DNA of 64,000 nucleotides from NCBI GenBank assembly GCA_033032865.1, contig JAWHQI010000520.1:863579-927578 (forward strand), read 5' to 3'. Origin of the DNA: Dactylorhiza incarnata. Its lineage: Eukaryota; Streptophyta; Magnoliopsida; Asparagales; Orchidaceae. The position numbers and the translations under genes are program-made. Under the pieces are notes generated by a model. That model was not told the DNA's origin and ran no database searches. It saw only the letters and a list, made by a program, of their open reading frames with translations. Positions 46,197-57,080 of the stretch are shown here, piece after piece. Numbering within the stretch: position 1 is the first letter of the stretch; every line of letters begins with the position of its first letter.

Positions 46197-46201
46197 CGCG
46201 C

Positions 46202-46540
46202 ATTGGCCGAGCGCCGGCTGCACACGCGCGGCCCGCGCGCCGGCCGAGCAACAACCGCGCGCTGGCCGAGCGTCGTCCGTGCGCGCGCGGCCTGCGCGCT
46301 GGCCAAGCACCGGTCACACGCTGGACAAGCGATCGTCGTACGCCGGTCGAGCACCGGCCGCGCACGAGCAGACCGCACGTCGGTCGAGCGCGTGCCGGCC
46401 ACACACGTGTTGCCCGCACTACGGCCGAGCAACGGTGGCCGGCCACACGCGTGTCGCCCACCCCTCGCCCAACAGCCGGTCACGCGCGTGTCGCCCGCAC
46501 CTCGGCCGAGCGCCTCGGCCCGTCCTCTCTCCCTCTTTCC
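46202..46540 (+). repeat. GC-rich 22/37-bp repeat array in Tat element, right part
   Basis: Continuation of the array at 40690-40991. Consecutive units start GCCGAGCGCC, GCCGAGCAAC, GCCGAGCGTC, GCCAAGCACC, GACAAGCGAT and GTCGAGCACC with spacings of 37, 22, 37, 22 and 22 bp. Confidence 0.7.
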
Positions 46541-46675
46541 TCTATTTTTCACGTAAATTGGAGAAACGCTTACCAAAAGCATGATGTAGCTCGCCTCACG
46601 AGCACAAAATCTCCAAGTCGCCGCGAAGAAGACGATGAAACCTCCAAACTCCTTCAAGCAACAAGGTGTACTTTG

Positions 46676-46692
46676 AAAGTTTGGGGGGCAAA
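46676..46692 (+). other. Polypurine tract of Tat element
   Basis: AAAGTTTGGGGGGCAAA directly abuts the 3' LTR start at 46693. Confidence 0.7.
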
Positions 46693-48140
46693 TGATATGC
46701 ACTCATGCATTTATACAACTCCCGGGGGTGCGTTTAGCCATATCCCCACCATGAGAGTGGAGTTAGTGGAGTCTTGATAAGCCTCGTGACAATGAGAGTG
46801 GGGAGAAAACCGCCCAGCTGTCACGCGACGTCGTCCGCATAGTCGGCAATAAGGTCACACCCCGCCATCACCGGGCGCGACCGAAGTCGCGTAGCGGCAC
46901 CCCACTAAGGGGGTGTCTTAGAAGTGCGGCCAAGGCCGCACCTCCCATAGTGGGGTGTGACTGGCGCCACACCCCACCGTTGCGTCCATGGCCACACCCC
47001 CCCCCCCCCCCATGGGGAGCGGTCGGCGTTGCATCCCCTTTGGTGGTGCGGTCAAACCCGCACCCTCATAGGGGGTGCGACAGGCCCTCCCCCCCCCCCA
47101 CATGGAAGTGCGGCCGAAAAATGCCCCCTTTTTTTGGAGTGCGGCTGGAGCCCCGGCACCCTCCTTTTCAGGAGGGTGCGCCTTCCCATCTTGGGGGCGC
47201 GGTCTCAGGGAGACGCGCCCTTTCTCTTGCAGCACGCGACCGCATTCTCGACTTTTCGTCGGCAAAGCGAGTCAAGCACTTTTGCGTTCATCGCGCGCTC
47301 AGAATACTTTTGTGTTCATCGCGAACTCAGAATGCTTACGCGTTCGCAACACACGCGTCATTTAACCTTTCTTAATTTTCTAGATTGCAGGTCTAGTTCT
47401 CTACGCTCAACGTCGTCAACGAAGCTGCCCTAATTGACCGAACTGCCCGGGAGGGGGAAGACGAGAAAATCCAAAAAATGACGATTTGTGTACTCCGAAT
47501 CGGAAAATGTGATTCTCCCATCAAGTGTTTACGGTGGTTACAACGACGAAATTACCGGGCTACCCCCTGCCCAAGACTATAAAAGGAGCTCAGGGCCTTT
47601 ATTTGAATGGACCTTGTCTTTTACACCCGAGAGAGCTCCGCTGAGGATTCCTCAAAGTTCTCCTTCGGCGCTTGAAGATTTTCTCCAATTCTTCGAAGAT
47701 CTACCTCGAGTCTTCGAAGATCTCCTTCGAGTCTTTGAAGATCTCATTCGCTTTCGAAGACATTCTTCCTAAGTGACTCAGAGATCCTTCGGGCACCGAA
47801 AGGAGACCAGAGCATCTCACTTTCATTCCCACGAAAAAGTACTTAGCTTCATGATAGGTGACTTGTCACCCTCAGAGATTTCTATTTGTAATCATTGTAA
47901 CGAGCGACAGCTTGTCGCTCTCGAGTTCTCAGTTTTACTTGTAAGAAACTGACATATAGTGAAATTTGGCTGGCGCAGCTCCTGCCGCGTGGTTTTTTAC
48001 CATTTTCAGATTTTCCCCGTTAAAAAACGTTCTTGAGTCATCCATCAGTTCTCTCATTGATTGTTTGCGCACTCGGCTCGCTCTCGTGCTAAGGTGGTCC
48101 AATTCAACCGGTCTACCAGAGCGTCGAGCGACCCTCAACA
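46693..48140 (+). repeat. 3' LTR of Tat-like element
   Basis: 1448 bp, TGATATGCACTC to CAACA, matching 2690-4147 with many substitutions and small indels (including a 13-C run at about 46987). TATA box at 47578-47584. Confidence 0.85.
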
Positions 48141-48285
48141 ATAATCATTTCATTCAATTGTTGATGAGTGAAGAGTGTCCACTACCACCAGTGATATCTA
48201 TGTTGATGAGGTCTCAAGCTACAGATGCAGAAGGGTGTGACTTTACTTATGTTTGACGAGTTAGAGTTGGTGATTCCAAAGAATA
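48141..48285 (+). pseudogene. MULE OTU domain, remainder after the nest
   Basis: Directly after the Tat LTR the frame reads NHFIQL followed by SEECPLPPV, matching the block that follows the catalytic His region of plant MULE OTU domains. With the TSD removed once, this joins the left fragment (ending IGFFNY near 2688) without a shift, so the nest inserted within a few codons of the active-site His. Coding similarity fades after about 48190. Confidence 0.75.
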
Positions 48286-49000
48286 ACTTGATGAAATCGT
48301 TAATTTGGTCGAACCTTGAACTTATGGTATGCATATTTTCTTTACTATTCATATTCCAATATTTAGTGTTAATAATAATTTTCACACCATAACATCTCAT
48401 GCAGATATCTTACATTTTGTTTGTATTGGATCTTCATTTAAAATCATGATTACAACATTATAAAAATATAATAATTGTTTTTATTACCTTTGTTAAATTT
48501 GTATAAGATTTCTATGTTTTCGTTGTTTATTATTATTATTATTGAAGGTCTATGAATTTGAAGGAGAATTGAAGATATTTGAATGCTTGAAACAATGATA
48601 ATTTACTTAAAAAATTGTTTTGTAACTTATGAGATTAATCTTCTATTTTGCCTAACATATATTGTCTTTTTTGAATAGTTGATATAATTGAACAATATTC
48701 AAATTTAGTACTCACTAGTATTACTAACAAAATTAAGACACAATTTAAGAAAAAAAAATGAAACTAGTTTTTTTATGTGCATTTAAAAGATTTCAGTATT
48801 GATGTGTTAATAACAAGGAGGTGTGTAAATAAAATATTTTGGGTTGTTAATAACCAAAATAGGTGTGATTTTAACATTGCATATAAATTTAATATAAAAT
48901 TATTATTAAATTCTTTATATAAAATTGTAATAAATAGAATTTTTTTTAATATAAAAATAATAGTATAATAATAATCATAATAAGTGAACTTGAGATCGAC
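48286..49000. other. AT-rich unassigned DNA
   Basis: No reading frame with recognisable content. Possibly the 3' flank of the MULE gene; no terminal inverted repeat could be matched to the start of the window. Confidence 0.4.
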
Positions 49001-49004
49001 AATC

Positions 49005-49150
49005 GCCGATTGCGCCGATCGCCGATCGAGGATCGTCATTCGGCATTCGCTATTGGATTGTCGTTCATTGTCGATCGGCGATCGCTATTCCCGTGTACAA
49101 CGATCGCTATTCCCGTGTACCCGACAACAGCCGATCGGCGAGGATTTTTT
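49005..49150. repeat. CGATCG-rich palindromic block with 20-bp direct repeat
   Basis: Dense CGATCGGCGATCG-type motifs and two exact copies of CGATCGCTATTCCCGTGTAC at 49079-49098 and 49101-49120. Function unknown. Confidence 0.7.
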
Positions 49151-50877
49151 CCTAATTTACTTCCTTCGCTCGACATCTCCGAATGAAGCTCTTCCTCGAC
49201 CTCTTCCCAAAGTTACCACTGCCGCAGAATGGATAATTTAGCTCACGCACGAATTCATTGACCATAATCTCTGCTCCATCCTTCTAGTGATCCTCTATTA
49301 GCGTCTTCCCTTCGGGCTAGTTGTCCGTCGTCGGCCTCCTTCCAGTGATCCTCTCTCACTTCCAACAAACACGCAGCAGTAGCAACGAGCTCGGCATCAG
49401 GCTGGACATAGAGAGCGAACACCGTTTATATAGCGAGCATAAAGAAGGAGAAACGTGACGGCACGAGGCAAAAAAAAAAACCAATGCTATGGGATAATAT
49501 AATATTCAATTTTAATTTCTCAAGCGGTCATAGTTCCCCGTCCCTCGGCGCAGCCGTGCATCCTATGTTCGTCATCTTCGTAAAAATTTGTATCATGCTG
49601 AATACAAAACTCCATAGAAACTTTGGGGATAATGAAGTCCTTTTTAAAATTAAATTTAAAATGTACAAATTACATTCACTTGCTAAAATTAGAAATTTTG
49701 AAATAATGAAAGGTAAAATTAAAATAAATGAATGTTTTAAATTTGTGCTTCATGACGGCGGTCATTCTCAATAATGAAGAGGGGTTCTTGCGAATAATCG
49801 TAGCAGCTCTTGATGGCATAGAATGCATCAAGAATGCGCATCTATATTTTTCCGCCGGTTTTAAGGATTTCACAGAGAATAGAGTCCAATTTGTACCAAA
49901 CAACCTGGACAGAAAACATCTGTAGTGGAGTAGATGAAGGTTGAGCCTCTATGGATTTGATAGAAGAATCGATCCAAGGCTTCGACTTTACAGAATAAAA
50001 AAGTCGCCCTTTCGTCCCTGGTCGGTCTCGATAGCGGAGGAAAAACCAATCGGTGATGGAGATCCCATTTAATTGTCATAACCTTTTGTTGTGGATCGAT
50101 CGACGATGGAGATCTGGCTCCCAGTGTATATGGAGAGCTAGAGGATCCCCGCACATGTAGATCGCAAAATTTCCTTCTTTCCAGACTGAAAACAGTGATA
50201 GAGGAGTCATAACTACAAATTGCACTCTACTGATTTCCCGTGGACAGATCGAGCGTTGTAGATTATTGAAGATGAAGCCGTCGACGGGATTCAATCGAGA
50301 ACCGGAGCTTTTTTTTTTTTCATGCGAAAAGGAGGAAGGCGGTTTGTTGGTTTCGAGAAGTGCTGAGGAATGAAACCACAAGACACTTTTCACAACAAAG
50401 TGCGCTGTTTTGGAAAACATTTAAAGCCAGGTTCTGTTTTTGGCTTTAATAGGAGAGACTTTAAGGTTGAATAATTGATGGATTAAAATGTCCTTCAACC
50501 CTAAAATTATTCAAACATGAAGGCTATAAAATAAATTAAGCTTAGCCAATTAAAATGACCTGATTAATTTACAAAATGAATAATTATATTGTCGCGCACT
50601 CGTGGGAGTCTGAATAAGCTCAAATTATTTGTTTGTCTTATCAGAAATGTCACGATGAATAAGTCAACATAATGGGATGTTTCCAACAGAGAATACACAA
50701 GTAATTTTACTATAATAGGGACACATACTTGGTGATATCGCCACTCATGAAAATTGTATGCTACATATAATGCATAGTGAGCACCATGTGTGAATAAATA
50801 GCGAGAAATTTACCGCGGGCCCACTTCAGTTTTGAAAAATCGGCCGATTTTTATTGCTCTCCCAATTTACCCTCCCG
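49151..50877. other. Unassigned, low-copy-looking DNA
   Basis: Frames of 65-115 codons on both strands (for example 49676-49903 and 50076-50420 on minus) show no family I recognise. Composition is more balanced than in the transposon AT deserts, so decayed host exons are possible but unproven. Confidence 0.3.
49424..49433 (-). promoter_or_regulatory. Possible TATA box (minus strand)
   Basis: CTATATAAAC on the minus strand in moderately GC-rich surroundings. No supported coding frame lies downstream, so this is only a sequence match. Confidence 0.25.
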
Positions 50878-50882
50878 CCGAT

Positions 50883-51898
50883 TGTTCGATCGATAGGCGC
50901 TCTTAGAGGGGGGATAAGGGAATGGAAATTTTTTTTATAATTTTATGGAAATTATTAAATTATTTAGGAATAAATGAGAGCAAAATTACAACTTAACAAA
51001 AAGTAATTTGCAATAATAAAATTTACGCCAAATGAAAGAAATCAAGTAAACACAAATAGAGACATGATTGTATTATATAAAAAAAATGTTTACATAAATT
51101 TGATTTCAATATCGCTAGAAATTGGAGGCGTACAAATGAAAATATCTTTTCCTTTTCTATACCGACTTGTATCCTCACAAACCGGTTGGCTTTAGTCTAT
51201 CCTTCCATGGATATGCCTTAAGCCACTCTAGCCAATCCTAACCCCGGATATGGCCTCGAGCACCCCTAGATCTAATCTCCTAGACCTAGTCACCAACTCA
51301 CACGGCGAATTACCCCCTAAGCCGCGCAAGGACCTAGTCGCCAACACAAGGCGATTTTAATACAAAATTTACAATAATGAAATAAAGTAAATAACAAGAA
51401 CTCCCTCTATGAGATTTCTGAAGATGAGACTGAAGGAGATGAACTTTCGGCAGAGTAACAACTCTGGAATTGCGGCACAAGTAATCTCACTGGAAGCTCT
51501 AACCAAAACGAGAGAGAAGCCATCGATTTATAGACCTTGGAGATAGCGACTGCGGTAGCTCCTAGCGCCTGTGGTAGCGTTCGTGTGGAGCGGTTACGAA
51601 ACCGTCGCGGCGTGGCGTTGTGCACACGAACTTGAGCTAGCGCTAGGCGGTAGCGCTAGCGCTGGCGGTAGCGCTAGCGCCAGGCGGTATCCCTAGCGCT
51701 GGCGGTAGCGCTAGCGCCAGCGGTATCCCTAGCGCTGGCGGTAGCTCTTCTTCAGAGAATTTGATTTGAAGCTGCTGGCTATCTGTGGAGTATTGCACCT
51801 ATAGTTCCTGCACACTATAAACAGACTACAAGCAAGATCAAATACAATATGAGATTTTGTTAGTCTCAAACAAAGGGATGTGACACACATGTCCAACA
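50883..51898 (-). mobile_element. Solo Sirevirus LTR (reverse strand)
   Basis: 1016 bp, the reverse complement of an S-like LTR: plus-strand end ATGTCCAACA at 51898, other end beginning TGTTCGATCG with CTTAGAGGGGGG. Perfect TSD CCGAT at 50878-50882 and 51899-51903. It has a long CGCTAGCG/GGCGGTAGCG repeat block (about 51640-51750) upstream of its TATA box. More diverged than the two S LTRs are from each other. Confidence 0.92.
51640..51750 (-). repeat. CGCTAGCG/GGCGGTA palindromic repeat block in solo Sirevirus LTR
   Basis: Alternating GGCGGTAGCG, CTAGCGCTGG and CTAGCGCCAG motifs. A shorter version is in both S LTRs (6905-7030) and in S internal DNA (21733-21767). CG-rich palindromes in LTRs are described for Sireviruses. 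Confidence 0.75.
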
Positions 51899-51903
51899 CC
51901 GAT

Positions 51904-52858
51904 CTCCTCGAGGAAGAAGAATCCATCTCCCTTTCTTTCTTCTTTGCAGCAGATCTCGTCCAAATCCTTGCAGTTGTTCCTCTTCCATTTGACACAGTGT
52001 CAACAAACTGGACCAGTTACTCCTTCGTGGATTTGAGCGCACCGTCGTAGAAAGCCCCGATGACATGGACACCTCTAGAATAACTCCTGACAACATGCAC
52101 AACAGCAATGTAAGTTATTTCTTTCTTGTTCTCTGTTTACAATATCCTGCTTGTTCTCTATTTAGAGATAGAACATCCGACTGAATATCCTGTTGGTTTT
52201 TTGTCTCAATTTTTGGCCGAATTATGCCTCCAGCATGATCTTTTGTAACAGTGAGTAGAAAACTAATGGAATTCTTTTTCTCAGACAAAAGACAATATTG
52301 TTTTCCCGATTGTTCATTCTGAGTAAGAGACTTACGCAATGTATTGCGATTATGTGCATAAAAACTAGCTATAGTATGCACAAATAACATGTACAACTCA
52401 TATTCGTTGAGGTAAGCACTGTCTCAGTGGAGAGCCCTCATACCTCAAAAGAGTGGTCATTGACCTAAAGGGGTGAAGCCACCAGGAACAAGCAAGGAGG
52501 CCCGAGAACTCGCCCACCTGGCTGACGAGCTTGCCAAACTAGAGCTTGACCATTAAACGAGCATTTTACTGAATCCTCGTAGAAATGGAGAGGCGAACTC
52601 CTTCAAAGCCCACTGTTGTGCTCGCCGCACCTAAGCTTACCTCGCCAGCGAGCTCTTCTCTCAACTTGTCTCGACTCGCCAACAAGCACCTTACAAGCTT
52701 ACTGACGTGCCTGTTGTGCATGAGCTTATCTCGCAATCGAGCTCTTCTCTCAGCGAATTTCGGCTCGTTGATGAGCTCATCTACAAGTACTCAGCATAAG
52801 GTATCTCGCCAGAAGTGACACCCAATCAGCTGCAGGTGCCAATACCTAGTATCTAAAA
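51904..52858. other. Unassigned DNA
   Basis: Contains a splice-acceptor-like TTTCTTCTTTGCAG (ending near 51949) and a donor-like AATGTAAGTT (about 52108) around a short open stretch, and further on repeated GAGCTC/CTCGCC motifs (52600-52790). No recognised gene; the last part may be diverged K-C internal DNA. Confidence 0.3.
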
Positions 52859-52949
52859 AGTACTCGTCATGCATGGCTTGCATATGCATCAAAACATACA
52901 TATTTGCATACGCATCATTTGCATCAAAACATACGTATCTGCATATACC

Positions 52950-53235
52950 ATTAACATATAACCTTCGTATGGGAGTTGGTTATATGTTTATGGATTTTTA
53001 CTGCTTATTTGCAATTTTATCTGTACCATTAACATATAACCTTCGTATGGGAGTTGGTTATATGTTCATGGATTTACTCTGCTTATTTACAATTTTCATC
53101 TGTTCCACCAACATATAACCTTCGTATGGGAGTCGGTCATATGTTGATAGGTGTTACAAAAGCTTATGCAAGTTATAACTTTTATATGTTCCACTGACAC
53201 GTAGCCCCGTAAGAGAATTAACTATATGTTGATGG
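52950..53235 (+). repeat. 78-bp tandem repeat with dyad (3-4 copies) in K-C
   Basis: Copies start at about 52955, 53033 and 53112; a degenerate fourth is near 53190. Each has ACATATAACC, a 14-base loop TTCGTATGGGAGTT, then GGTTATATGT (10-bp perfect arms in the first two). Also at 60893-61173. Confidence 0.85.
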
Positions 53236-53277
53236 ATTTTTACTATGTACCTTTCAAACATAACTCATAAATTTTGC

Positions 53278-53412
53278 AAGGTGTTGAGTTGCCTCTACTT
53301 TCAGTTGAGCTCGGCTCCCTGGAAGGTGTTAAGTTGACTCCGCTTCCAGCTGAGCTCGGCTCCTGGAAGGTGTTGAGTTGCCTTCGTCTCCCGTTAAGCT
53401 CGGTTCACGGGA
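53278..53412 (+). repeat. 45-bp tandem repeat (3 copies) in K-C
   Basis: AAGGTGTTGAGTTG(CC) recurs at 53278, 53323 and 53367 with GAGCTCGG inside each unit. Repeated at 61216-61350. Confidence 0.85.
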
Positions 53413-53771
53413 GGGTTATCAAGTGATGAAGGGTTTCTTGTTTCTCGCGATTAGATCAATTTGAATCACTTAAGCTACTACATGACAGGAGCCATCAACA
53501 CAGCTCGTTGGGTAAAACCGAACCTAGAGATCCTTAAAATTTGGGATCGTTCGACACCTCTAGTGGTCTACAGTACGTCCCGTTTTGAATCCCCATGACC
53601 CACTCGTATTTTCAGGGACGAAAATTTTCTTTGTTTTATTGGATTGTAACATCCCAATTTTAAAAAGGGGGTCTAGTCGGTTCAGTTGAACCCTTGGAGG
53701 AAACTAGGCCGGGTCATAAGGCAATCACGACCCGACCTTCACCACATAGAGGTGGTCATTTAGAGAAATGA

Positions 53772-54573
53772 CTGTTTTAGGTAGCATTGTGCTTCGCCAT
53801 AACACCGAAGTGGTATATTAAGCATACGTGCTCCGAATCGACTTCCGTCAGTTACGTTAGACTCGTATAGTTGACACGAGTGCAACGGAACTCGTTTCGT
53901 TTCAATCAGAGGTCATTTGGTGAAAGTGACCGTTTTGAGTATCGCAGCGCGTCACGACGATGCAATTTTAGAATATGGAGCATACGTGCTCCGAATCGAC
54001 TTCCGTCAGTTGCATTAGACTCGTATAGTTGATACGAGTGCAACGGAACTCGTTTCGTTTCGATCCGAGGTCATATGCAGAATATGACTATTTTGAGTAT
54101 CATAGCGCGTCACGACGACACGATTTTAGAATACAAAGCATACGTGCTCCGAATCGACTTCCGTCAGTTGCATTAGACTCGTATAGTTGATATGAGTGCG
54201 ACGGAACTCGTTTCGTTTCGATCCGAGGTCATATGCAGAATATGACTATTTTGAGTATCGTGGCGCGTCACGACGACACGATTTTAGAATATGGAGCATA
54301 CGTACTCCGAATCGACTTCCGTCAGTTATGTTAGACTCGTATAGTTGATACGAGTGCAACGGAACTCGTTTCGTTTCGATCCGAGGTCGTTTGAAGAAAA
54401 CGACTATTTTGAGTAATATCGAGCGTCGCAACAAACGTCATTTTAGAATATAGGGTAAATGAGCCTCAATTTCACCCTAGTCAGTTACAACGGACTCGTG
54501 TGATTAATTCGAGCGTGATGAAATTCGTTTCAACCAAATCCGATGAGATTGGAGAAAGTTAGCCAAAATAACC
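53772..54573 (+). repeat. 157-159-bp tandem array in K-C LTR (5 units)
   Basis: The marker CTATTTTGAGTATC (or CTGTTTTAGG) starts at 53772, 53931, 54088, 54246 and 54404. Each unit has CGAATCGACTTCCGTCAGTT and a dyad such as ACTCGTAT (54019-54026), AGTTG, ATACGAGT (54032-54039). Homologous to the K-B array at 14740. The second LTR copy is at 61710-62511. Confidence 0.93.
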
Positions 54574-54734
54574 TATTTTGAGCTATGTACTGATTTGAGT
54601 GAATAATTATGAATGAACGGACTCGGAATCAACTTCAAGTAATCCCGTTAGCATTGTATGATTGACACGAATACAACGATACCTTCCGCGCATTTTTCCC
54701 GCGCTTATTTTGGGAGTTAAGTTATATGTACATA

Positions 54735-54797
54735 TAGTTATATATATATGATTATAAATATAATTATATATATATATATATATGTATATATATAATA
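54735..54797 (+). repeat. (TA)n-rich tract in K-C LTR
   Basis: TA dinucleotide runs, about 4 bp longer than in the second LTR (62673-62731). May include the LTR TATA box. Confidence 0.85.
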
Positions 54798-55225
54798 GAA
54801 CTTTTAAAGGGGTGGGGGCTGTAAATCCCAAAACCGGCGAGCAAACGATGGGCGGAAAACCAGGGGCAGAATCCACTGTCTTCGCTCCTTCTTATACGCA
54901 GCGCCGGGACCTCTTAAGGGGGAGACGGGGGAAGATCGAGCTGGAGGGGGAGCTTCACCTCTTCTTCTCTCATGGCTCACGACAAGGTATGGCAGTAAGG
55001 AAACTCTTCTTTCCCCCTCCTTCACCTCCTCCCCTTGTTCTATAATAGCTGTTGTTGGTGGTTGGATTGTGATAATCGGCTTGGTTATGTGCTATTCCTG
55101 TGGTGATTCCTTGCTATGAGCCCCCTTGTGCCTTCAGCTTCTTTCCTCTTTGTTCTGGAGATAATTCTGTTGATTTCCTTTTTTTTCTGATTTCTGTTGG
55201 GAGAATTTAGGGGTTATGGTACCCA

Positions 55226-55251
55226 CCCCCCCCCCCCCCCCCCCCCCCCCC
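55226..55251 (+). repeat. Poly-C tract (26 C) in K-C LTR
   Basis: 18 C in the second LTR (63161-63178). A further C17 run at 55442-55458 is C16 at 63369-63384. Confidence 0.9.
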
Positions 55252-56009
55252 TTCTTGATTTGGAAATCTGTGTTGGGGGACCTATGGGCTGCGGCTACAT
55301 CCTTATATTTACAGAAATTTCATTTATGAATGGGGCTTGCATGTCTTCCTTGGGGGATCTATGGCTGCAGCTACTCCTTTATATCCCCAGAAATTATAAA
55401 TTTGTAGCCCCTTTGGAAATCTGAGCAGGGCATTTCGGGTTCCCCCCCCCCCCCCCCCTTCAGGTTTGGTACTTCTTTGAAATTCTGGGCTTGTGGCTGC
55501 TCCCTTGTGTTTCCAGAAGCTATAAATTTGGGAGTTTTTCTTTCCCTTTGTTTTTAAAAATTTAGGATATATTGTTGTTTTGGGCATTGAATAAGTTCCC
55601 TTGGCTCCATACTAGCTTCGACTTGGATGTGTACTGAAATTTAGCGTCCTCCCCATGGTTTTCTCCTAGTTTAAATGCTTGATTTGTTTACGAAATTTCG
55701 CTCTTTATACGCTAGAAAATTTCATAGTATATGCTTAGGTAAATTGCCCCGTTTATGATATCACCGGATTTAAACGCTAGAAATTTACCCCGGTATATGC
55801 CAAATTAAATTTTCGGCGCTATAGGCTTGAGATTTCGTTCCCTTGGGAGGGGTCGAGGCCGTCAGTTATGTTTGTTTTTATGTGTTGAGGATGCCCTTGG
55901 AGTTCTCTATTAATGGGGGCTGTTTACTTTCCAGTTGGGATTCTTTTTAGAGGGCTGCATCTATTTCTGTTTTTCTTCCTTGTCTAACTAAGGGCTGCTG
56001 TTATTGTCA

Positions 56010-57080
56010 TGTTGGGGGGGGGGGGGGGGGGGGGGGGGCTGCTCTTATAATACCTATTAATTGGGGCTGTTTTCATGCTATCATGTTGGGGGGCTGCTCT
56101 TATAATACCTGTTAATTGGGGGTTGTTTTCATACCTTATTGTTGGGGGCTGCCTTTGCAATACCTTGAAATATGGGGGCTGTTTCCTTATACTTGTTAAT
56201 TAGTAATGTGGGGTCTGCTTCCTATCTTTATTAAATGGGGGCCGCTTCTCATCATTGATAATTTGGGGCTGTAATGTATATATATATATTTCTTCTTGTT
56301 ATTGGGGGCTGCCTTTGTATGTTAAGGTTGGGGGAAATCCTTTTATTAAGGCTGTTAGTTTGTTTGGGGGCCGCTCTTGCCTTTGTTAATGGGGGCTACC
56401 TTATGAGTTGAGTTGCTGGGGGGCGGCACCTGTTGCTTGTGTTGCTTGGGGCTGCCCGGTTGGTTTGTTTTTTCTTGAAATGGGGCTGCTCCTTCCCTTG
56501 TTGGTTTGGGGGCTGCTCCTTGTTAAGTTGGACTGCAGGTTGGTGGTTTGGGCTGCTCCTCTCCTTGTTGGTTTGGGGGCTGCTCCTCCTTTAGTTGGAC
56601 TGCAGGTAGGGTGATGTGAGGCTGCTCTCTTGCCTTGTTGATTTGGAGTTGCCTCTTTTGTTGTTGCTTTGGGTTGCTCCTTTCCTTGTTAGTTTGGGGG
56701 CTGCTCCTTGTTGTTTTGGGGCTGCTCCTTGTTAACTTGGACTGCAGGTTTGTGGCTTTGAGCTGCTCTTTACCTTGTTGATTTGGGGCTGTTTGCTTTG
56801 AGCTGCTCTTACCTTATTGATTTGGGGCTGTTTTGCTGGGGCTGCTCTTTACCTCATTGATTTAGGGCTGTGTTGTTGGGCTGCTCTTTACCTGGTTGAT
56901 TTGGGGCTGTTTGCTTTAAGCTGCCCTTTACCTTGTTGATTTGGGGCTGTTTGCTTTAAGCTGCCCTTTACCTTGTTGATTTGGGGCTGTTTTGTTGGGG
57001 CTGCTCTGTCTTTGTTAAATTGGGGCTGCTTATTATACTTGGTCTAATGGGGGCTGCTGCTGTATTTTTAATAAAGGGGT
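56010..57080 (+). repeat. G-rich GGGGCTGCT-type degenerate repeat block in K-C LTR
   Basis: Dozens of TTGGGG(G)CTG(C/T)T motifs separated by T-rich spacers such as CCTTGTTGATT. It includes a 25-G run at 56014-56038. Strong G/C strand skew over more than 1 kb. Confidence 0.85.

Larger units (their letters stand above)
2690..48140 (+). mobile_element. Tat-like Ty3/Gypsy LTR retrotransposon, split by nested insertions
   Basis: Outer element of the nest. Similar LTRs lie at 2690-4147 and 46693-48140, flanked by the imperfect TSD ATAGT (2685-2689) / ATAAT (48141-48145). After the 5' LTR comes TTGACGTCGTCTGTGG, resembling the 'tggcgccgtctgtgg' primer-site region common in Tat-group elements. Its own internal DNA is 4148-4229, 38580-40991 and 46197-46692; it carries a gag fragment, an antisense gene and GC-rich repeats but no pol, so the copy is non-autonomous. 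A polypurine tract (AGTTTGGGGGGCAAA) ends at 46692. The LTRs differ visibly at many positions, which fits its place as the oldest LTR element here. Insertions: chromovirus K-A at 4230 and a solo LTR at 40992. Confidence 0.8.
52859..53644 (+). mobile_element. K-C internal 3' tail, duplicate copy
   Basis: Almost identical, without indels, to 60797-61582 (offset 7938). Includes a 78-bp repeat with dyads, a 45-bp repeat and the AGGGACGAAAA block before the LTR. Its left edge at 52859 is a breakpoint: no K-C sequence matching the second copy lies upstream. Confidence 0.85.

Noticed and set aside
49676..50420. Host gene exons on the minus strand
   Set aside because: Frames of 75-114 codons look moderately protein-like but match no family I know; no consistent exon structure could be supported, so they are left unassigned.
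51949..52108. Possible host exon with acceptor and donor
   Set aside because: Splice-like signals exist, but no reading frame is open across the whole interval.
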